Assembly (NCBI RefSeq): GCF_026072915.1
Contig: NZ_AP025943.1
Coordinates: 1,426,001 to 1,490,000, forward strand
DNA length: 64,000 nt
From: Akkermansia biwaensis
GTDB lineage: Bacteria; Verrucomicrobiota; Verrucomicrobiia; Verrucomicrobiales; Akkermansiaceae
Direction: 5' to 3'
The notes under the pieces are model-generated. The model had not been told where the DNA came from and searched no databases. It was given only the letters and a program-made list of their open reading frames with translations. Shown piece after piece: positions 9,003 to 19,266 of the stretch. The position numbers and the translations under genes are program-made. Every line of letters begins with the position of its first letter. Within the stretch, counting starts at the first letter, position 1.

Positions 9003-9731
9003 GTGACCTATCTGCTGATCGACAACTCCAATACGCGCACCAAATTCGTGCTCTCCACCCCGGAGGCCCTGCTGAAGGAGCGGCGCATGATTCCCACCCG
9101 GGAAGTGAGCGAGGAACGGCTGGACGACGCCCTCAAGGGACTTCACTATGATGCCGCCGTCGTGTGTTCCGTGGTGCCCCGCGTGGCGGATGTTCTGCGG
9201 AACTGGCTCACCAGGCCGAGCCATTTTCTTTCCTGCGATTCCCGGCTGGGCGTGGGCATAGACTATCCTTCCCCGCGCCAGATCGGTGCGGACAGGCTGG
9301 CGAATGCCGCCGGGGCTGTGGCCTATTACGGTTATCCGTGCATTGTGGTTGACTTCGGAACGGCCGTGACGTTTGACGTGATCGGCCCGGAGCGTACTTA
9401 TTTGGGCGGAGCGATTGCCCCCGGGCTGGCCAGCATGGGGGATTACCTGGCGCGCAATACGGCCCTGCTGCCCGCCATCGAACCCCATGAGCCGAAACAT
9501 GCCATCGGAACAAGCACGGTGGAAGCCATGCATTCCGGCGCCGTGTACGGCTACCGCGGCATGGTGAAGGAAATTCTGGCGAAGCTGGAAGAGGAAATGG
9601 GGAAGCGTCCCACGGTGGTGGCTACCGGCGGAGATGCGGCCCTGATTGCCCGGGGAGTGCCGCGCATCGACCATGTGGACCCGGATATTACGCTGAACGG
9701 CCTGCGGATGGTTGCCGGGCTTAATCTTTGA
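9003..9731 (+). CDS. coaX: Type III pantothenate kinase
   Basis: Phosphorylates pantothenate in the first step of coenzyme A synthesis. The 242-aa protein has the ASKHA-fold phosphate-1 motif DNSNTRTKF at the N terminus, the conserved GADRLANAAGA segment, VVDFGTAVTFDVI (phosphate-2 type region), and VVATGGDAALI near the C terminus. It starts at GTG 9003, five bases after the preceding glycosyltransferase stop, so the two are likely one operon. CoA feeds the 4'-phosphopantetheine arm of the acyl carrier protein encoded next. Function is well supported. Confidence 0.94.
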   Translation: MTYLLIDNSNTRTKFVLSTPEALLKERRMIPTREVSEERLDDALKGLHYDAAVVCSVVPRVADVLRNWLTRPSHFLSCDSRLGVGIDYPSPRQIGADRLANAAGAVAYYGYPCIVVDFGTAVTFDVIGPERTYLGGAIAPGLASMGDYLARNTALLPAIEPHEPKHAIGTSTVEAMHSGAVYGYRGMVKEILAKLEEEMGKRPTVVATGGDAALIARGVPRIDHVDPDITLNGLRMVAGLNL

Positions 9732-9813
9732 AAAGTGGTGCAAGAGCCTGCTTCAGAAGGGATTTTCCTCCGGGTGGCATGATAGATGACACGTAAAAAC
9801 TCATAAATAGGTA

Positions 9814-9842
9814 TTGCAAAACGTGCATGCCGCATGTAGTAT
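9814..9842 (+). promoter_or_regulatory. Sigma70-type promoter for acpP
   Basis: A -35 element TTGCAA (9814-9819) and a -10 element TAGTAT (9837-9842) are separated by exactly 17 bases. They lie just upstream of acpP in an A/T-rich stretch. The expected transcript start is about 9849, giving a short leader before ATG 9867. Seen in sequence; activity is inferred. Confidence 0.6.
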
Positions 9843-9866
9843 CCATGAACCTTAACAATAAATATC

Positions 9867-10109
9867 ATGTCTGATAACAGCATCGAAGAAAAAGTAAGAA
9901 GTATCATCGTTGACCAACTTGGCGTTGAATCCGATAAAGTGACTGCTGATGCGAAATTCATCGAGGATCTCGGTGCTGATTCGCTGGATACCGTTGAACT
10001 TGTGATGGCTTTCGAAGAAAACTTTGACATCGAAGTGCCTGACGAAGAAGCGGAAAAACTTCAGTCCGTGGCAGACGTCGTTGCCTACATCGAAAAAGTT
10101 CAGGGCTAA
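9867..10109 (+). CDS. acpP: Acyl carrier protein
   Basis: Small acidic carrier (80 aa) that holds growing fatty acids on a phosphopantetheine arm in type II fatty acid synthesis. The attachment site is the serine in [18 protein letters not shown], a near-perfect ACP signature around residue 36. The length and the strongly acidic composition are typical. The gene has its own promoter and its own terminator, so it is probably a single-gene, highly expressed unit. Its codons are more A/T-ending than the neighbours', consistent with a highly expressed gene. fabG, a partner enzyme, lies separately at 20.8 kb. Confidence 0.97.
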   Translation: MSDNSIEEKVRSIIVDQLGVESDKVTADAKFIEDLGADSLDTVELVMAFEENFDIEVPDEEAEKLQSVADVVAYIEKVQG

Positions 10110-10134
10110 GTTGAACTGCTGAAATCCTTTATAC

Positions 10135-10177
10135 AAAAAGCGGCTTCCCTGTAATTCTGCAAGGGAGCCGCTTTTTC
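10135..10177 (+). terminator. Terminator of acpP
   Basis: A long hairpin (AAAAAGCGGCTTCCCT, loop, AGGGAGCCGCTTTTT) with flanking A and T runs follows acpP. One bulged T interrupts the stem. The A-tract and T-tract would let it work in both directions. Confidence 0.88.
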
Positions 10178-10208
10178 ATGGGATAAGCCCGGTTCCCGCC
10201 TTTCTGCC

Positions 10209-10751
10209 ATGAGTGAATTGCCCCCCTATTCCCGTGACGACATTCGCTACGCGGCGGAAATGACCCGCGTGGTGTATGAACCGGACCGCCGCATAGACAC
10301 GTTCGGCGATACCCGGTTCAATTTCCTCCTGATCTCCGAAGTGATGGACGAGATTGACGTGGTGCGCGTGCGCAGCGGCTGGGTGGAGGCGGAAAAGCCC
10401 AAGATCATACGCCCCTCCATTTACAATGAAGTCAGTACGGAGGGTTTTTCCGGGGAGGCCAAACGCTTTTTTGACTGGCTGTCCAAAAATGGTCCCGGTT
10501 TCCTGACCCTGCTGGAATATGGATTCCGGTTCAAGAGGTCGGAGGTGCGGGAGGAAATCCTGCATGAACCGCTTGAATCCGTTCGCGGCCGGTTGCTGGA
10601 CCAGGTGCGCAACGGAGAGGACACGTTCATGGCCCTTGTGGAAGGGGTGGATGACGCATGGGAGGTCTCCCTCTTGAAATTCACCGTGGAAATGATACAA
10701 AAATCCCATGAGATCAACATTTTCGACTTCAAGCGCAAGGGCCTGCTGTAG
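10209..10751 (+). CDS. Conserved-looking hypothetical protein
   Basis: A 180-aa soluble protein I do not recognise. It has no signal peptide or membrane segment. It is rich in charged residues, with a stretch of alternating hydrophobic and charged residues (FNFLLISEVMDEIDVVRVRS) and a tail that reads EINIFDFKRKGLL. Coding quality is good: strong third-position G+C and no internal stops. Its 3' end overlaps the start of the following LysM gene by 44 bases in another frame, suggesting translational coupling with that gene and with dtd. No function assigned. Confidence 0.7.
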   Translation: MSELPPYSRDDIRYAAEMTRVVYEPDRRIDTFGDTRFNFLLISEVMDEIDVVRVRSGWVEAEKPKIIRPSIYNEVSTEGFSGEAKRFFDWLSKNGPGFLTLLEYGFRFKRSEVREEILHEPLESVRGRLLDQVRNGEDTFMALVEGVDDAWEVSLLKFTVEMIQKSHEINIFDFKRKGLL

Positions 10752-11484
10752 CCTTCTGGTAGCGGTATTCTGCGCCCAGGCCACTTTGGCCGACGGGGAG
10801 AATTACTCCCTCTGGCCGCGCCGTCCGGCAGCCCTTGAAGAAGCGCGCAGGCTGATGGATCGCGGCAGTCTGGCGCAAGCCCTGGAACTGCTCCAGCCCC
10901 TGGTGAACCAGGGCGGCGTGGTGGGTCGGGAGGCCAAGGATCTCATCGGGGCGCTGCGCATCCGCCAGGTTCTGGACCCCAATGGGCCGGACGTGAAGGA
11001 ATACACCGTCAAAAGGGGAGATACCTGGATACGCATGGTCAAAAAGCTGGGATGTTCCCCGGCCATGCTGGTGCATTTGAACGGCCTGATGGATGTTCCT
11101 TCCCTTCAGCCCGGGGATGTATTCAAATACCGTCCCCTTAACTTTCATGTGGTGGTCAACGTGCCTGAAAAGGAAGTCTGCCTGTACGACGGGGAAAACT
11201 TTGTGAAGGCCTATTCCATGGTGGCCATGAAGGACACGGGGCGAAAGAATTTTGAGACGACCGTCAAGGATGAACAGGCTTCCTTTTCCATTTACGACAA
11301 GCACTATCCCGCAGCGGACAAGACCCTTCTGCTGGCCGCCGGAGGATATGTCATCGAAGCCGGAAACGGAGCTCCCCGTTCCCCCGGATTTTATCTGAAC
11401 CGGCAGGACTGCAATGAACTGGCCATGCTGACGAGGCCGGGCACCAAGGTAACTATCATCAGGGAGAAGGGAACGGAACAATGA
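10708..11484 (+). CDS. LysM protein with a degenerate YkuD (L,D-transpeptidase-like) domain
   Basis: Exported 258-aa protein. The N-terminal hydrophobic segment CCSLLVAVFCAQATLA looks like a signal peptide. A LysM peptidoglycan-binding repeat follows (KEYTVKRGDTWIRMVKKLG ... LQPGDVFKY, about residues 92-140). The C-terminal domain (about 145-255) has the layout of YkuD L,D-transpeptidases, but the HG motif and the SHGC catalytic motif are replaced by EAGNGAP and SPGF. The catalytic Cys and His therefore appear to be missing, and I expect a non-catalytic wall-binding protein. The start overlaps the upstream gene by 44 bases, and the stop overlaps dtd by four (ATGA), so the three genes look like an operon. 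Confidence 0.78.
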   Translation: MRSTFSTSSARACCSLLVAVFCAQATLADGENYSLWPRRPAALEEARRLMDRGSLAQALELLQPLVNQGGVVGREAKDLIGALRIRQVLDPNGPDVKEYTVKRGDTWIRMVKKLGCSPAMLVHLNGLMDVPSLQPGDVFKYRPLNFHVVVNVPEKEVCLYDGENFVKAYSMVAMKDTGRKNFETTVKDEQASFSIYDKHYPAADKTLLLAAGGYVIEAGNGAPRSPGFYLNRQDCNELAMLTRPGTKVTIIREKGTEQ

Positions 11485-11933
11485 GGCTGGTCGTCCAGCG
11501 GGTGACGGAAGCCGCCGTCCATATCGGGGGAGTCTGTGCGGGCCGCACGGGCCGCGGGCTGATGATTTTGATAGGCATTGAGGAGGCGGATACGGAAGAG
11601 GACGCGCTTTGGCTGGCCAAAAAGGCGGCTGACATGCGCATTTTTTCCGATGAAGAGGGAAAGATGAACCTCTCTGTGAAGGACATCGGGGGAGGAGCCC
11701 TGGTCGTCAGCCAGTTCACGCTGCACGCTTCCACCAAAAAGGGGAACAGACCCTCCTTCATCCGCGCCGCGAGACCCAATCATGCCGTTCCCCTCTATGA
11801 ACGGTTCAAGGAGGAACTGGCCGCACTGCTGGAAGGCCGGGTGGAGAGCGGGGAATTCGGTGCGGACATGCAGATTTCCCTGGTCAATGACGGCCCCGTG
11901 ACAATCTTCATGGATTCCCGGAACAGGGAGTAA
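11481..11933 (+). CDS. dtd: D-aminoacyl-tRNA deacylase
   Basis: Hydrolyses D-amino acids, and glycine mischarged on tRNA-Ala, from tRNA. The 150-aa length is standard. Both DTD active-site motifs are visible: SQFTLHAS near residue 79 and NDGPVT near the C terminus (family NXGPXT with the cis Gly-Pro). The N terminus MRLVVQRVTEAAV is also typical. The ATG overlaps the stop of the LysM gene as ATGA, indicating translational coupling. No clear terminator was found directly after it. Confidence 0.95.
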   Translation: MRLVVQRVTEAAVHIGGVCAGRTGRGLMILIGIEEADTEEDALWLAKKAADMRIFSDEEGKMNLSVKDIGGGALVVSQFTLHASTKKGNRPSFIRAARPNHAVPLYERFKEELAALLEGRVESGEFGADMQISLVNDGPVTIFMDSRNRE

Positions 11934-12198
11934 GTTTTTCCTCCCTGGCGAGCGCATTGTTCAGAGAGGAGTCTCGCGTTTCATTTGGGACGGATAGCCG
12001 TTAAGACTGGGAGAGCTTGATTCCCGTTCCGCAGACAAGCGGGAAAAGACGTGGTGGATATCCCGGCTGACTCTGCATGGCTCCGTCCGTGCGGAGGACG
12101 GGGAAAGAATTTCCTGCCTTTCCGGTGAAGGCGGCATGATTGAATACTATTCTCAGTAACCGTCATCGCTGAAAGACGGCGGTGTTTCAAAAGGGATT
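11934..12198. other. Gap between dtd and the sdh terminator, with a possible coding remnant
   Basis: No intact gene is seen. A plus-strand frame from about 12034 to the TAA at 12157-12159 reads like the end of a protein (KTWWISRLTLHGSVRAEDGE, later GGMIEYYSQ), but it has no start or upstream continuation. It may be a 3' fragment of a lost gene. I cannot name it. Confidence 0.35.
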
Positions 12199-12241
12199 TA
12201 AAAAAACAGGGGCTGTTCCGCTTTTGGCAGAACAGCCCCTT
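12199..12241 (-). terminator. Terminator of the sdhCAB operon
   Basis: On the minus strand AAGGGGCTGTTCTGCC pairs across a short loop with GGAACAGCCCC, then a run of seven T follows. It lies just after the sdhB stop. Confidence 0.85.
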
Positions 12242-12266
12242 GATGGGGATTTTGCTGAAAGTCCTC

Positions 12267-13034
12267 TTAGTAGCAGAGGCCTTCCTTGGCATTGGCGCGG
12301 ATGAAGTCGCGGTTGAGGCGGGCAATGTTGTCCACGCTCACGCCCTTCGGGCAGGCCGCTTCACATTCATACTGGTTCGTGCAGTTACCGAAGCCTTCCG
12401 CTTCCATCTGCTTCATCATGGCCAGGACGCGCTTGGTGCGTTCCGGCTGGCCCTGGGGCAGAAGGTTGAGGTGGGCAATCTTGGCGGAGGTGAACAGCAT
12501 GGCGGAGGCGTTCTTGCAGGAAGCCACGCAGGCGCCGCAGCCGATGCAGGCGGCGGCGTCGAAGGCGGCTTCCGCTTTCACCTTTTCCACGGCGATGTTG
12601 TTGGCATTCGGGGCCGCTCCGGTGCGCACGTCGATGTAGCCGCCGGCGGCAATGATGCGGTCCAGGGCGGAACGGTCCACCATCAGGTCCCGCAGGATCG
12701 GGAATGCCTTCGCGCGGAAGGGCTCGATCCAGACGGTATCGCCGTCCTTGAACTTGCGCATGTGAAGCTGGCAGGTGGTCACCTGGCGTTCCGGTCCGTG
12801 GGGGATGCCGTTGATCGTCAGGGAGCACATACCGCAGATGCCTTCCCGGCAGTCGTGGTCAAAGTGGATGGGCTCCTTGCCTTCCTTCACCAGACCTTCG
12901 TTGACGATGTCCAGCATTTCCAGGAAGGAGGCGTCCACCGGGATATCCTTGGCGGCGTAAGTCTCAATGCGGCCCTTGGCATCCTTGTTTTCCTGGCGCC
13001 AGACCTTGAGGGTGAGATTGATTGTTTTAGCCAT
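12267..13034 (-). CDS. sdhB: Succinate dehydrogenase/fumarate reductase iron-sulfur subunit
   Basis: Electron-transfer subunit of complex II, 255 aa. The N-terminal 2Fe-2S domain carries [10 protein letters not shown]. The C-terminal ferredoxin-like domain has [12 protein letters not shown] for the 4Fe-4S cluster and [10 protein letters not shown] for the 3Fe-4S cluster. It is the last gene of the minus-strand sdhC-sdhA-sdhB operon, 40 bases after sdhA, and is followed by a terminator. Akkermansia is anaerobic and mucin-fermenting, so the complex probably works mostly as a fumarate reductase; that is inference from physiology, not from this sequence. Confidence 0.95.
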   Translation of the reverse strand: MAKTINLTLKVWRQENKDAKGRIETYAAKDIPVDASFLEMLDIVNEGLVKEGKEPIHFDHDCREGICGMCSLTINGIPHGPERQVTTCQLHMRKFKDGDTVWIEPFRAKAFPILRDLMVDRSALDRIIAAGGYIDVRTGAAPNANNIAVEKVKAEAAFDAAACIGCGACVASCKNASAMLFTSAKIAHLNLLPQGQPERTKRVLAMMKQMEAEGFGNCTNQYECEAACPKGVSVDNIARLNRDFIRANAKEGLCY

Positions 13035-13074
13035 GTGATAATCTTTCTTTTAAGTGTTAATGTAGTGGCTATTT

Positions 13075-15033
<1,959 letters not shown>

Positions 15034-15053
15034 GTCTTTGCAGTGAGTTGAGG

Positions 15054-15755
15054 TTATTTGATGATACCCAAAAGAACCGACACCGGCACGGAGATGAAGC
15101 CGGCGCAGATCACCACGCCGTAAGCGATGGCGATGAAGTTGTACACGGGGCGGATTTTCCGGGAGTCAAGGCCCACCGTCTGGAAGATGGACTGCACGCC
15201 GTGGCGCAGGTGGCTGAAGAGCATCAGGATGGCCAGGATGTAGAACGCAGAGCACCATACGTTGCTGAACCCGTTGACAATCATCCTGTAAACGTCGAAT
15301 GTCTCCACGTTGCCGTCGGAGATGTAGGCGACGTATTGTGCGGGATCATAGCCGACGCGCAGGGTGTATTGGTAGAGATGGTAGATCAGGAACACCAGGA
15401 TGGTCAGGCCGGTGTAGATCATGTAGCGGGAGGAGAGCGTCGCCTTGATCGTGTTCTTGAACACATAGGGTTCACGGGCCGCGTTGTTCTCCAGCTTCAG
15501 TTGGATGGTCAGCCAGATGTGGATGATGAAGATCACCGCAAGGCCCAGGCGGATGCCCCACAGGGCGGCTTCCGGCATGGAGTGCAGGCCGTGGGCGTAT
15601 GTGTTGATCCACTCAGGCCCTCCGAAGATGAGGAGGTTGCCTGCCAGGTGTCCCGCAAGGAACAAGACTAAACATAACCCCGTCAGAGCCACAATGATTT
15701 TGCGGCCGATGGAGGATGTCACGAATGTACATATGGTTTTTACTAGTGCATTCAT
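15054..15755 (-). CDS. sdhC: Succinate dehydrogenase cytochrome b558 membrane subunit
   Basis: Single membrane anchor that binds heme b and quinone in B-type complex II. The protein from ATG 15755 ([20 protein letters not shown]) has 233 aa and about five hydrophobic helices, including [17 protein letters not shown]. Conserved histidines suited to heme ligation are present in the helices, for example in GHLAGN and in YHLYQY. The longer frame to 15881 adds non-conserved residues and was rejected. It is the first gene of the sdhCAB operon, and no separate sdhD is present, as expected for the B type. Confidence 0.92.
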   Translation of the reverse strand: MNALVKTICTFVTSSIGRKIIVALTGLCLVLFLAGHLAGNLLIFGGPEWINTYAHGLHSMPEAALWGIRLGLAVIFIIHIWLTIQLKLENNAAREPYVFKNTIKATLSSRYMIYTGLTILVFLIYHLYQYTLRVGYDPAQYVAYISDGNVETFDVYRMIVNGFSNVWCSAFYILAILMLFSHLRHGVQSIFQTVGLDSRKIRPVYNFIAIAYGVVICAGFISVPVSVLLGIIK

Positions 15756-15919
15756 AGGCGCTCTAATGAAATAAATGCGTCTCCACAGGATGACGGATTC
15801 AGGTTCGGATGGCAAGCCTCTTCTTGAATTCCCGGTGCTTTTCGGATTTTCGCAAAGGCGCGGGAACCCCTTGCAAATCACTAGTTTGGAATAGTTATAA
15901 ATTTGTTACCCATTCCGGC

Positions 15920-15949
15920 TTGACTGGGCTTTCCGCACGGGCGTATCGT
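15920..15949 (+). promoter_or_regulatory. Candidate promoter giving a leaderless or near-leaderless transcript
   Basis: TTGACT (15920-15925) and TATCGT (15944-15949) are 18 bases apart. The predicted start of transcription, about seven bases after the -10, falls on or beside ATG 15956, and no Shine-Dalgarno sequence precedes that ATG. Weak -10 match; inferred. Confidence 0.4.
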
Positions 15950-15955
15950 CACTGC

Positions 15956-16228
15956 ATGAAAAGGAGCAAAAAAGAGGTTCTGGACGCGGACTTTGCCGCG
16001 GCGCGTGCGGGCGTGCTGGATGTAGCCGCATTTCTGGACCGTGTGGATAGAGGAGAAGGAGAAGCCGATTTCCGCTACCGGGCATTGCTGGAAGTACTCC
16101 CGCTGCTGTCCGTCCCCGGCCCCGGGCGAGCCCGCGCCGTGCTGGAAGCGCTTTCCTGCCGGGATGCCGCCATAGCTGAAACCGCCGCCTCCAAGGCTGC
16201 CTGCGGAGCACCGAACCCGAACAAATAA
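15956..16228 (+). CDS. Small hypothetical protein upstream of a TatD-like hydrolase
   Basis: A 90-aa predicted soluble, helical protein (MKRSKKEVLDADFAAARAGV at the N terminus), rich in Ala, Arg and Glu. It ends five bases before the TatD-like hydrolase and is likely co-transcribed with it. It may relate to EboA-type proteins, which accompany TatD-like hydrolases in ebo clusters, but I see no decisive motif. The frame is open further upstream to 15809, but ATG 15956 gives the more plausible coding start. Confidence 0.6.
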   Translation: MKRSKKEVLDADFAAARAGVLDVAAFLDRVDRGEGEADFRYRALLEVLPLLSVPGPGRARAVLEALSCRDAAIAETAASKAACGAPNPNK

Positions 16229-16233
16229 CCGTC

Positions 16234-17052
16234 ATGGCTTTCATTGAACCACATATTCACATGGTGTGCCGCACCACGGACGAATACCGCTCCATGGCCC
16301 AGGCCGGATGCCTGGCCGTGGGGGAACCCGCCTTCTGGGCCGGGTATGACCGTTCTTCCGTGGACGGGTTCCGAGATTACTTCGTCCAGCTTACGGAATG
16401 CGAGCCGGCCAGGGCAGCCAAATTCGGCCTGGATCATTATACCTGGCTGTGCATCAACCCGAAGGAAGCGCAGGACGTAGTCTTTGCGCGGGAAGTGATG
16501 AAACTTATTCCCGAGTTCATTGACCGGCCCAATGTCCTGGGCGTCGGGGAAATCGGACTGAACAGGAACACGTCACGGGAACTGGCCATTTTTGAAGAGC
16601 ATCTGGACCTGGCCATCCGCCTCAACCAGCTTGTCCTGATTCACACTCCCCATCTGGAAGACAAGCTCAAGGGGACCAACATGATTCTGGATGCCCTGAA
16701 AAATCGTCCGGAACTGGAGCCGGGCCGGGTATTGATTGATCATTGCGAGGAACACACGTTCCCGCTGGTGAAGGATGCCGGTTACTGGGCAGGCCTGACC
16801 CTGTACCCGACCAGCAAGCTCAATCCCAAACGTGCGGCGGATATTCTGGAAATGTACGGAACGGACCGGGTCTGGGCCAATTCGGCGGCGGACTGGGGAG
16901 ATTCCGATCCTCTGGCGCTGACTGCTCTGGCCTGCGAACTTTACGGGCGCGGTTTTTCCCGGCCGGAAGTGGATCGCCTTCTTTTGTCCAATCCGGAGGC
17001 GTTCATGAGCCAATCTCCCAAGTTCCGGAAGGTGTCCGCCCGGCTGGGTTAG
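16234..17052 (+). CDS. TatD-family metal-dependent hydrolase
   Basis: Amidohydrolase-fold protein, 272 aa, likely cytoplasmic and binding two divalent metals. Expected ligands are visible: HIH in EPHIHMVC near the N terminus, the glutamate in LGVGEIGLNRN, a histidine in LIHTPH, a histidine in LIDHCEEHT, and the late aspartate in NSAADWGDSDPLA. The sequence around these motifs fits the TatD-like branch found with eboA-type genes better than the DNase TatD itself, so a metabolite hydrolase is more likely than a nuclease. Substrate unknown. It pairs with the small upstream gene. Confidence 0.8.
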   Translation: MAFIEPHIHMVCRTTDEYRSMAQAGCLAVGEPAFWAGYDRSSVDGFRDYFVQLTECEPARAAKFGLDHYTWLCINPKEAQDVVFAREVMKLIPEFIDRPNVLGVGEIGLNRNTSRELAIFEEHLDLAIRLNQLVLIHTPHLEDKLKGTNMILDALKNRPELEPGRVLIDHCEEHTFPLVKDAGYWAGLTLYPTSKLNPKRAADILEMYGTDRVWANSAADWGDSDPLALTALACELYGRGFSRPEVDRLLLSNPEAFMSQSPKFRKVSARLG

Positions 17053-17065
17053 GGAAAATTTCCGT

Positions 17066-17099
17066 TCCCCCTGTCCCTGCCTGGAAACAGGGCAGGGGG
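17066..17099 (+). terminator. Possible terminator hairpin after the TatD-like gene
   Basis: CCCCCTG-T-CCCTG pairs with CAGGG-CAGGGGG across an eight-base loop. There is no T-tract, so it may be a weak terminator or an RNA 3' end stabiliser. Confidence 0.45.
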
Positions 17100-17247
17100 G
17101 AATAGCGGCATTTACCCGTTTCTGAAAACGGGAGGGAAGCGGTGGAAATGAGCTATCAGCAGGGTTGCTGTAGTGCCCGGCGGCTCTGTCTGCCGGGTCC
17201 GGAAAACTCTAAGACTTTCCGTTAGCGCAGAAAAAGAAGGATGCCGG

Positions 17248-17799
17248 TCAAGGCTTCCACTCGTTGATGGCACGGGCGACTTCCACACAAAATTCGCGGA
17301 CGCGGTTTTGGAGCCGTTCATTGTCCTGCGGGTTGGAAGCGGCGAAGGCCGGTTCCACCAGAACGGCGGGCATTCTGGTTTTGGCGAAGTAGGAAACGGC
17401 TCGTGCGCTGTGTCTGTTGACCGGTTTTAATCCCCGGTTTTTCAGTTCCAGAACTTTCACCATGGCATCGTTTACCAGCGCGGCTGCCAGTTTGCCTTTG
17501 GGAGAACTTTCCCAGTACAGGGTCTCCGTGCCGGTGGCGGCGGGAGAATCCGCGCTGTTGAAATGGAATTCAATGGCCAGGTCCGCTCCGGTGCTGTTGC
17601 AGGCCGCGGCCGCATGTCCCGGAGTGGTGCCTCCGGCATCGAAACGGTTGACAATGGGCGCCTGGTGCCCCATCTGCTGAAGTTCCTCCTGCAGCAGGGG
17701 CAAATGATGCTTCCAGAAAGAATATTCGGAATATTTTTTATCATATGTTTCCGCTCCTCCGTCTTTTGGGGAGTGGCCGATGGATAAGGCAATTTTCAT
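17248..17799 (-). CDS. N-acetylmuramoyl-L-alanine amidase (Amidase_3 type)
   Basis: Zinc amidase that cuts the bond between MurNAc and the stem peptide, 183 aa. It shows the first His in ALSIGHSPKDGGA, the second in AIEFHFNSAD, the ETLYWESS segment, and the catalytic Glu in VLVEPAFAA. There is no signal peptide, so it is either cytoplasmic or released another way. Its size and lack of extra domains resemble phage endolysins and stand-alone amidases. It is on its own on the minus strand, next to no phage genes. Confidence 0.85.
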   Translation of the reverse strand: MKIALSIGHSPKDGGAETYDKKYSEYSFWKHHLPLLQEELQQMGHQAPIVNRFDAGGTTPGHAAAACNSTGADLAIEFHFNSADSPAATGTETLYWESSPKGKLAAALVNDAMVKVLELKNRGLKPVNRHSARAVSYFAKTRMPAVLVEPAFAASNPQDNERLQNRVREFCVEVARAINEWKP

Positions 17800-18145
17800 G
17801 GCGATGTGTTGTCGGGATTGTTAATTGAGCCGGGCTCCTTGGACCCATGAATGACAGACTAGGATAAAGACGGCGGGAAATCAATGTGCGTAACACGTTT
17901 TGAAGATATTGCCGCCGGAGCGGAAGCCCTTCAGGAGGAAATTTTTCCGTTAAAGATACCGCAGGAATAAACGGACGGTATGAAAAGAAAAATTCCGCTT
18001 TTCTGGTTCAGGAAACGCCTGGGAATGTACCGCGGCATTTGGAAATGTGCGGAACGGAAGAAGAGCAGCTGTGCATGAATGCAAACAGTACCGGAAAAGA
18101 ATACCCTTCAGTATCGCCTGCCTTGCGTAAACATTTTTAGAGATG
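17800..18145. other. Non-coding gap upstream of the amidase
   Basis: No open frame with protein-like composition is visible. The part nearest the amidase probably holds its promoter. The rest shows no repeat or RNA-like structure that I can support. Confidence 0.4.
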
Positions 18146-18180
18146 AAAAAAGGACTGCCCCGTATTTGGCGGAGCAGTCC
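18146..18180 (-). terminator. Terminator of the PEP-CTERM gene at 18.2-18.9 kb
   Basis: On the minus strand GGACTGCTCC pairs with GGGGCAGTCC across an eight-base loop, followed by six T residues. Confidence 0.85.
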
Positions 18181-18209
18181 CGAAAGAAAGATTAAAAAGG
18201 ATGGAAAGC

Positions 18210-18929
18210 CTATGCTCTGCGGCGGCGCATCATCAGGGCGGCCAGTCCCAGCAGGCTCAGGGAAGCAGTGGCGGGTTCCGGAACGCTTGCTATTTCAGCC
18301 ATGAGCTGGCCTATCTGCTCTTGTGAAAGCGCGGAATCATGCACATAGAGCTGTTCAATGGCGTCCGCCATTCCCGCGTTAATCAGGAGCTGGGTGATAT
18401 CCACATTGCCGAATTTCAGAGCACCAGCAGTATAATAGGCGGACTCGTCCCCCAGATAAATGCGGGTTCCGGATTCTCCGGTAACCACGGAAATGGTCAG
18501 CGTGCCTTCCGTACCCAGGGTTGTCGTCGTAGGGCCGCCGGAATAGGCTCCATTGTTCCACAATCCCTGCAAGGTGCGGTTTGAATTGAGGCCCACACCC
18601 CAGCTCGTACTTCCGCCTTTGGCGTTGAACAGAGCGGTGTAGCTTTCAGGGGTATTGAGTTTTGACAAATCCAGGACCATGGAAACGGTCATGTTGTTGC
18701 GCGTGCCGGAACCGGAAACGGGCGTGCTGAATTTGACGTCGGGACCGGACAGGAGCAAGTTGTCGCCACTTGTGGTGATTGTGACGGAGTCCCGCTGGGT
18801 GCCGAAATCGGCAATGCGGGAATCAAAATCGGAATATCCCACGATCGACTGATCCAGAAGAGTAGTGGCTGCGGAGGCGGCTACGCTGAGACCTGCCGTA
18901 AGCATTAGAATGGACAATGTTTTCTTCAT
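18210..18929 (-). CDS. PEP-CTERM domain exported protein
   Basis: Secreted protein of 239 aa with a signal peptide (MKKTLSILMLTAGLSVAASA) and the tail VPEPATASLSLLGLAALM followed by arginines. The middle part is Ser/Thr/Gly-rich beta-type sequence, and its SDFDSRIADF and LYVHDSALSQEQIG segments fit a LamG/concanavalin-like jelly-roll. The PEP motif, one hydrophobic helix and an Arg cluster are the standard sorting signal processed by exosortase; no exosortase is in this window. Probable role is cell-surface or extracellular-matrix display. Function of the N-terminal domain is unknown. It has its own terminator. Confidence 0.85.
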   Translation of the reverse strand: MKKTLSILMLTAGLSVAASAATTLLDQSIVGYSDFDSRIADFGTQRDSVTITTSGDNLLLSGPDVKFSTPVSGSGTRNNMTVSMVLDLSKLNTPESYTALFNAKGGSTSWGVGLNSNRTLQGLWNNGAYSGGPTTTTLGTEGTLTISVVTGESGTRIYLGDESAYYTAGALKFGNVDITQLLINAGMADAIEQLYVHDSALSQEQIGQLMAEIASVPEPATASLSLLGLAALMMRRRRA

Positions 18930-19266
18930 GGCTGGCTTTAAGAAGGGTTGCTTGTTTCCTGCCTACATAACGGTTTTGGAATCCGCCAACAACCAAAAAT
19001 ATTAACTGTCAATATTATGTTTACATAAAAAATTAACATTCATTGGCTTGTTGTAGAACTGGTTCTTTCTTTCAGAGGGCTTGTTATCCCTCGTTTTACA
19101 TAGATTTCATAATTTCTTCAGTCTGCATGAAAAACAGGCCGGATTCCAAATTCGCATGAGTGAATTTCAAATGCGTTATTTCATCTGGAACAGCAGGAAC
19201 AGTATGAAGAAAATATTGATCAACCTGCTGATATTAAAGGGACGGAGTTCTTGATAAAATCAAGAG
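18930..19266. other. A/T-rich upstream region of the PEP-CTERM gene
   Basis: The first 120 bases are very A/T-rich and carry a TTGACA-like element on the minus strand near 19008, plausible promoter DNA for the PEP-CTERM gene, but I could not place a convincing -10. The remaining part has no recognisable gene. Confidence 0.35.

Noticed and set aside
17248-17799. A prophage remnant around the amidase
   Set aside because: No capsid, tail, integrase or holin genes are near; a lone amidase is not sufficient.
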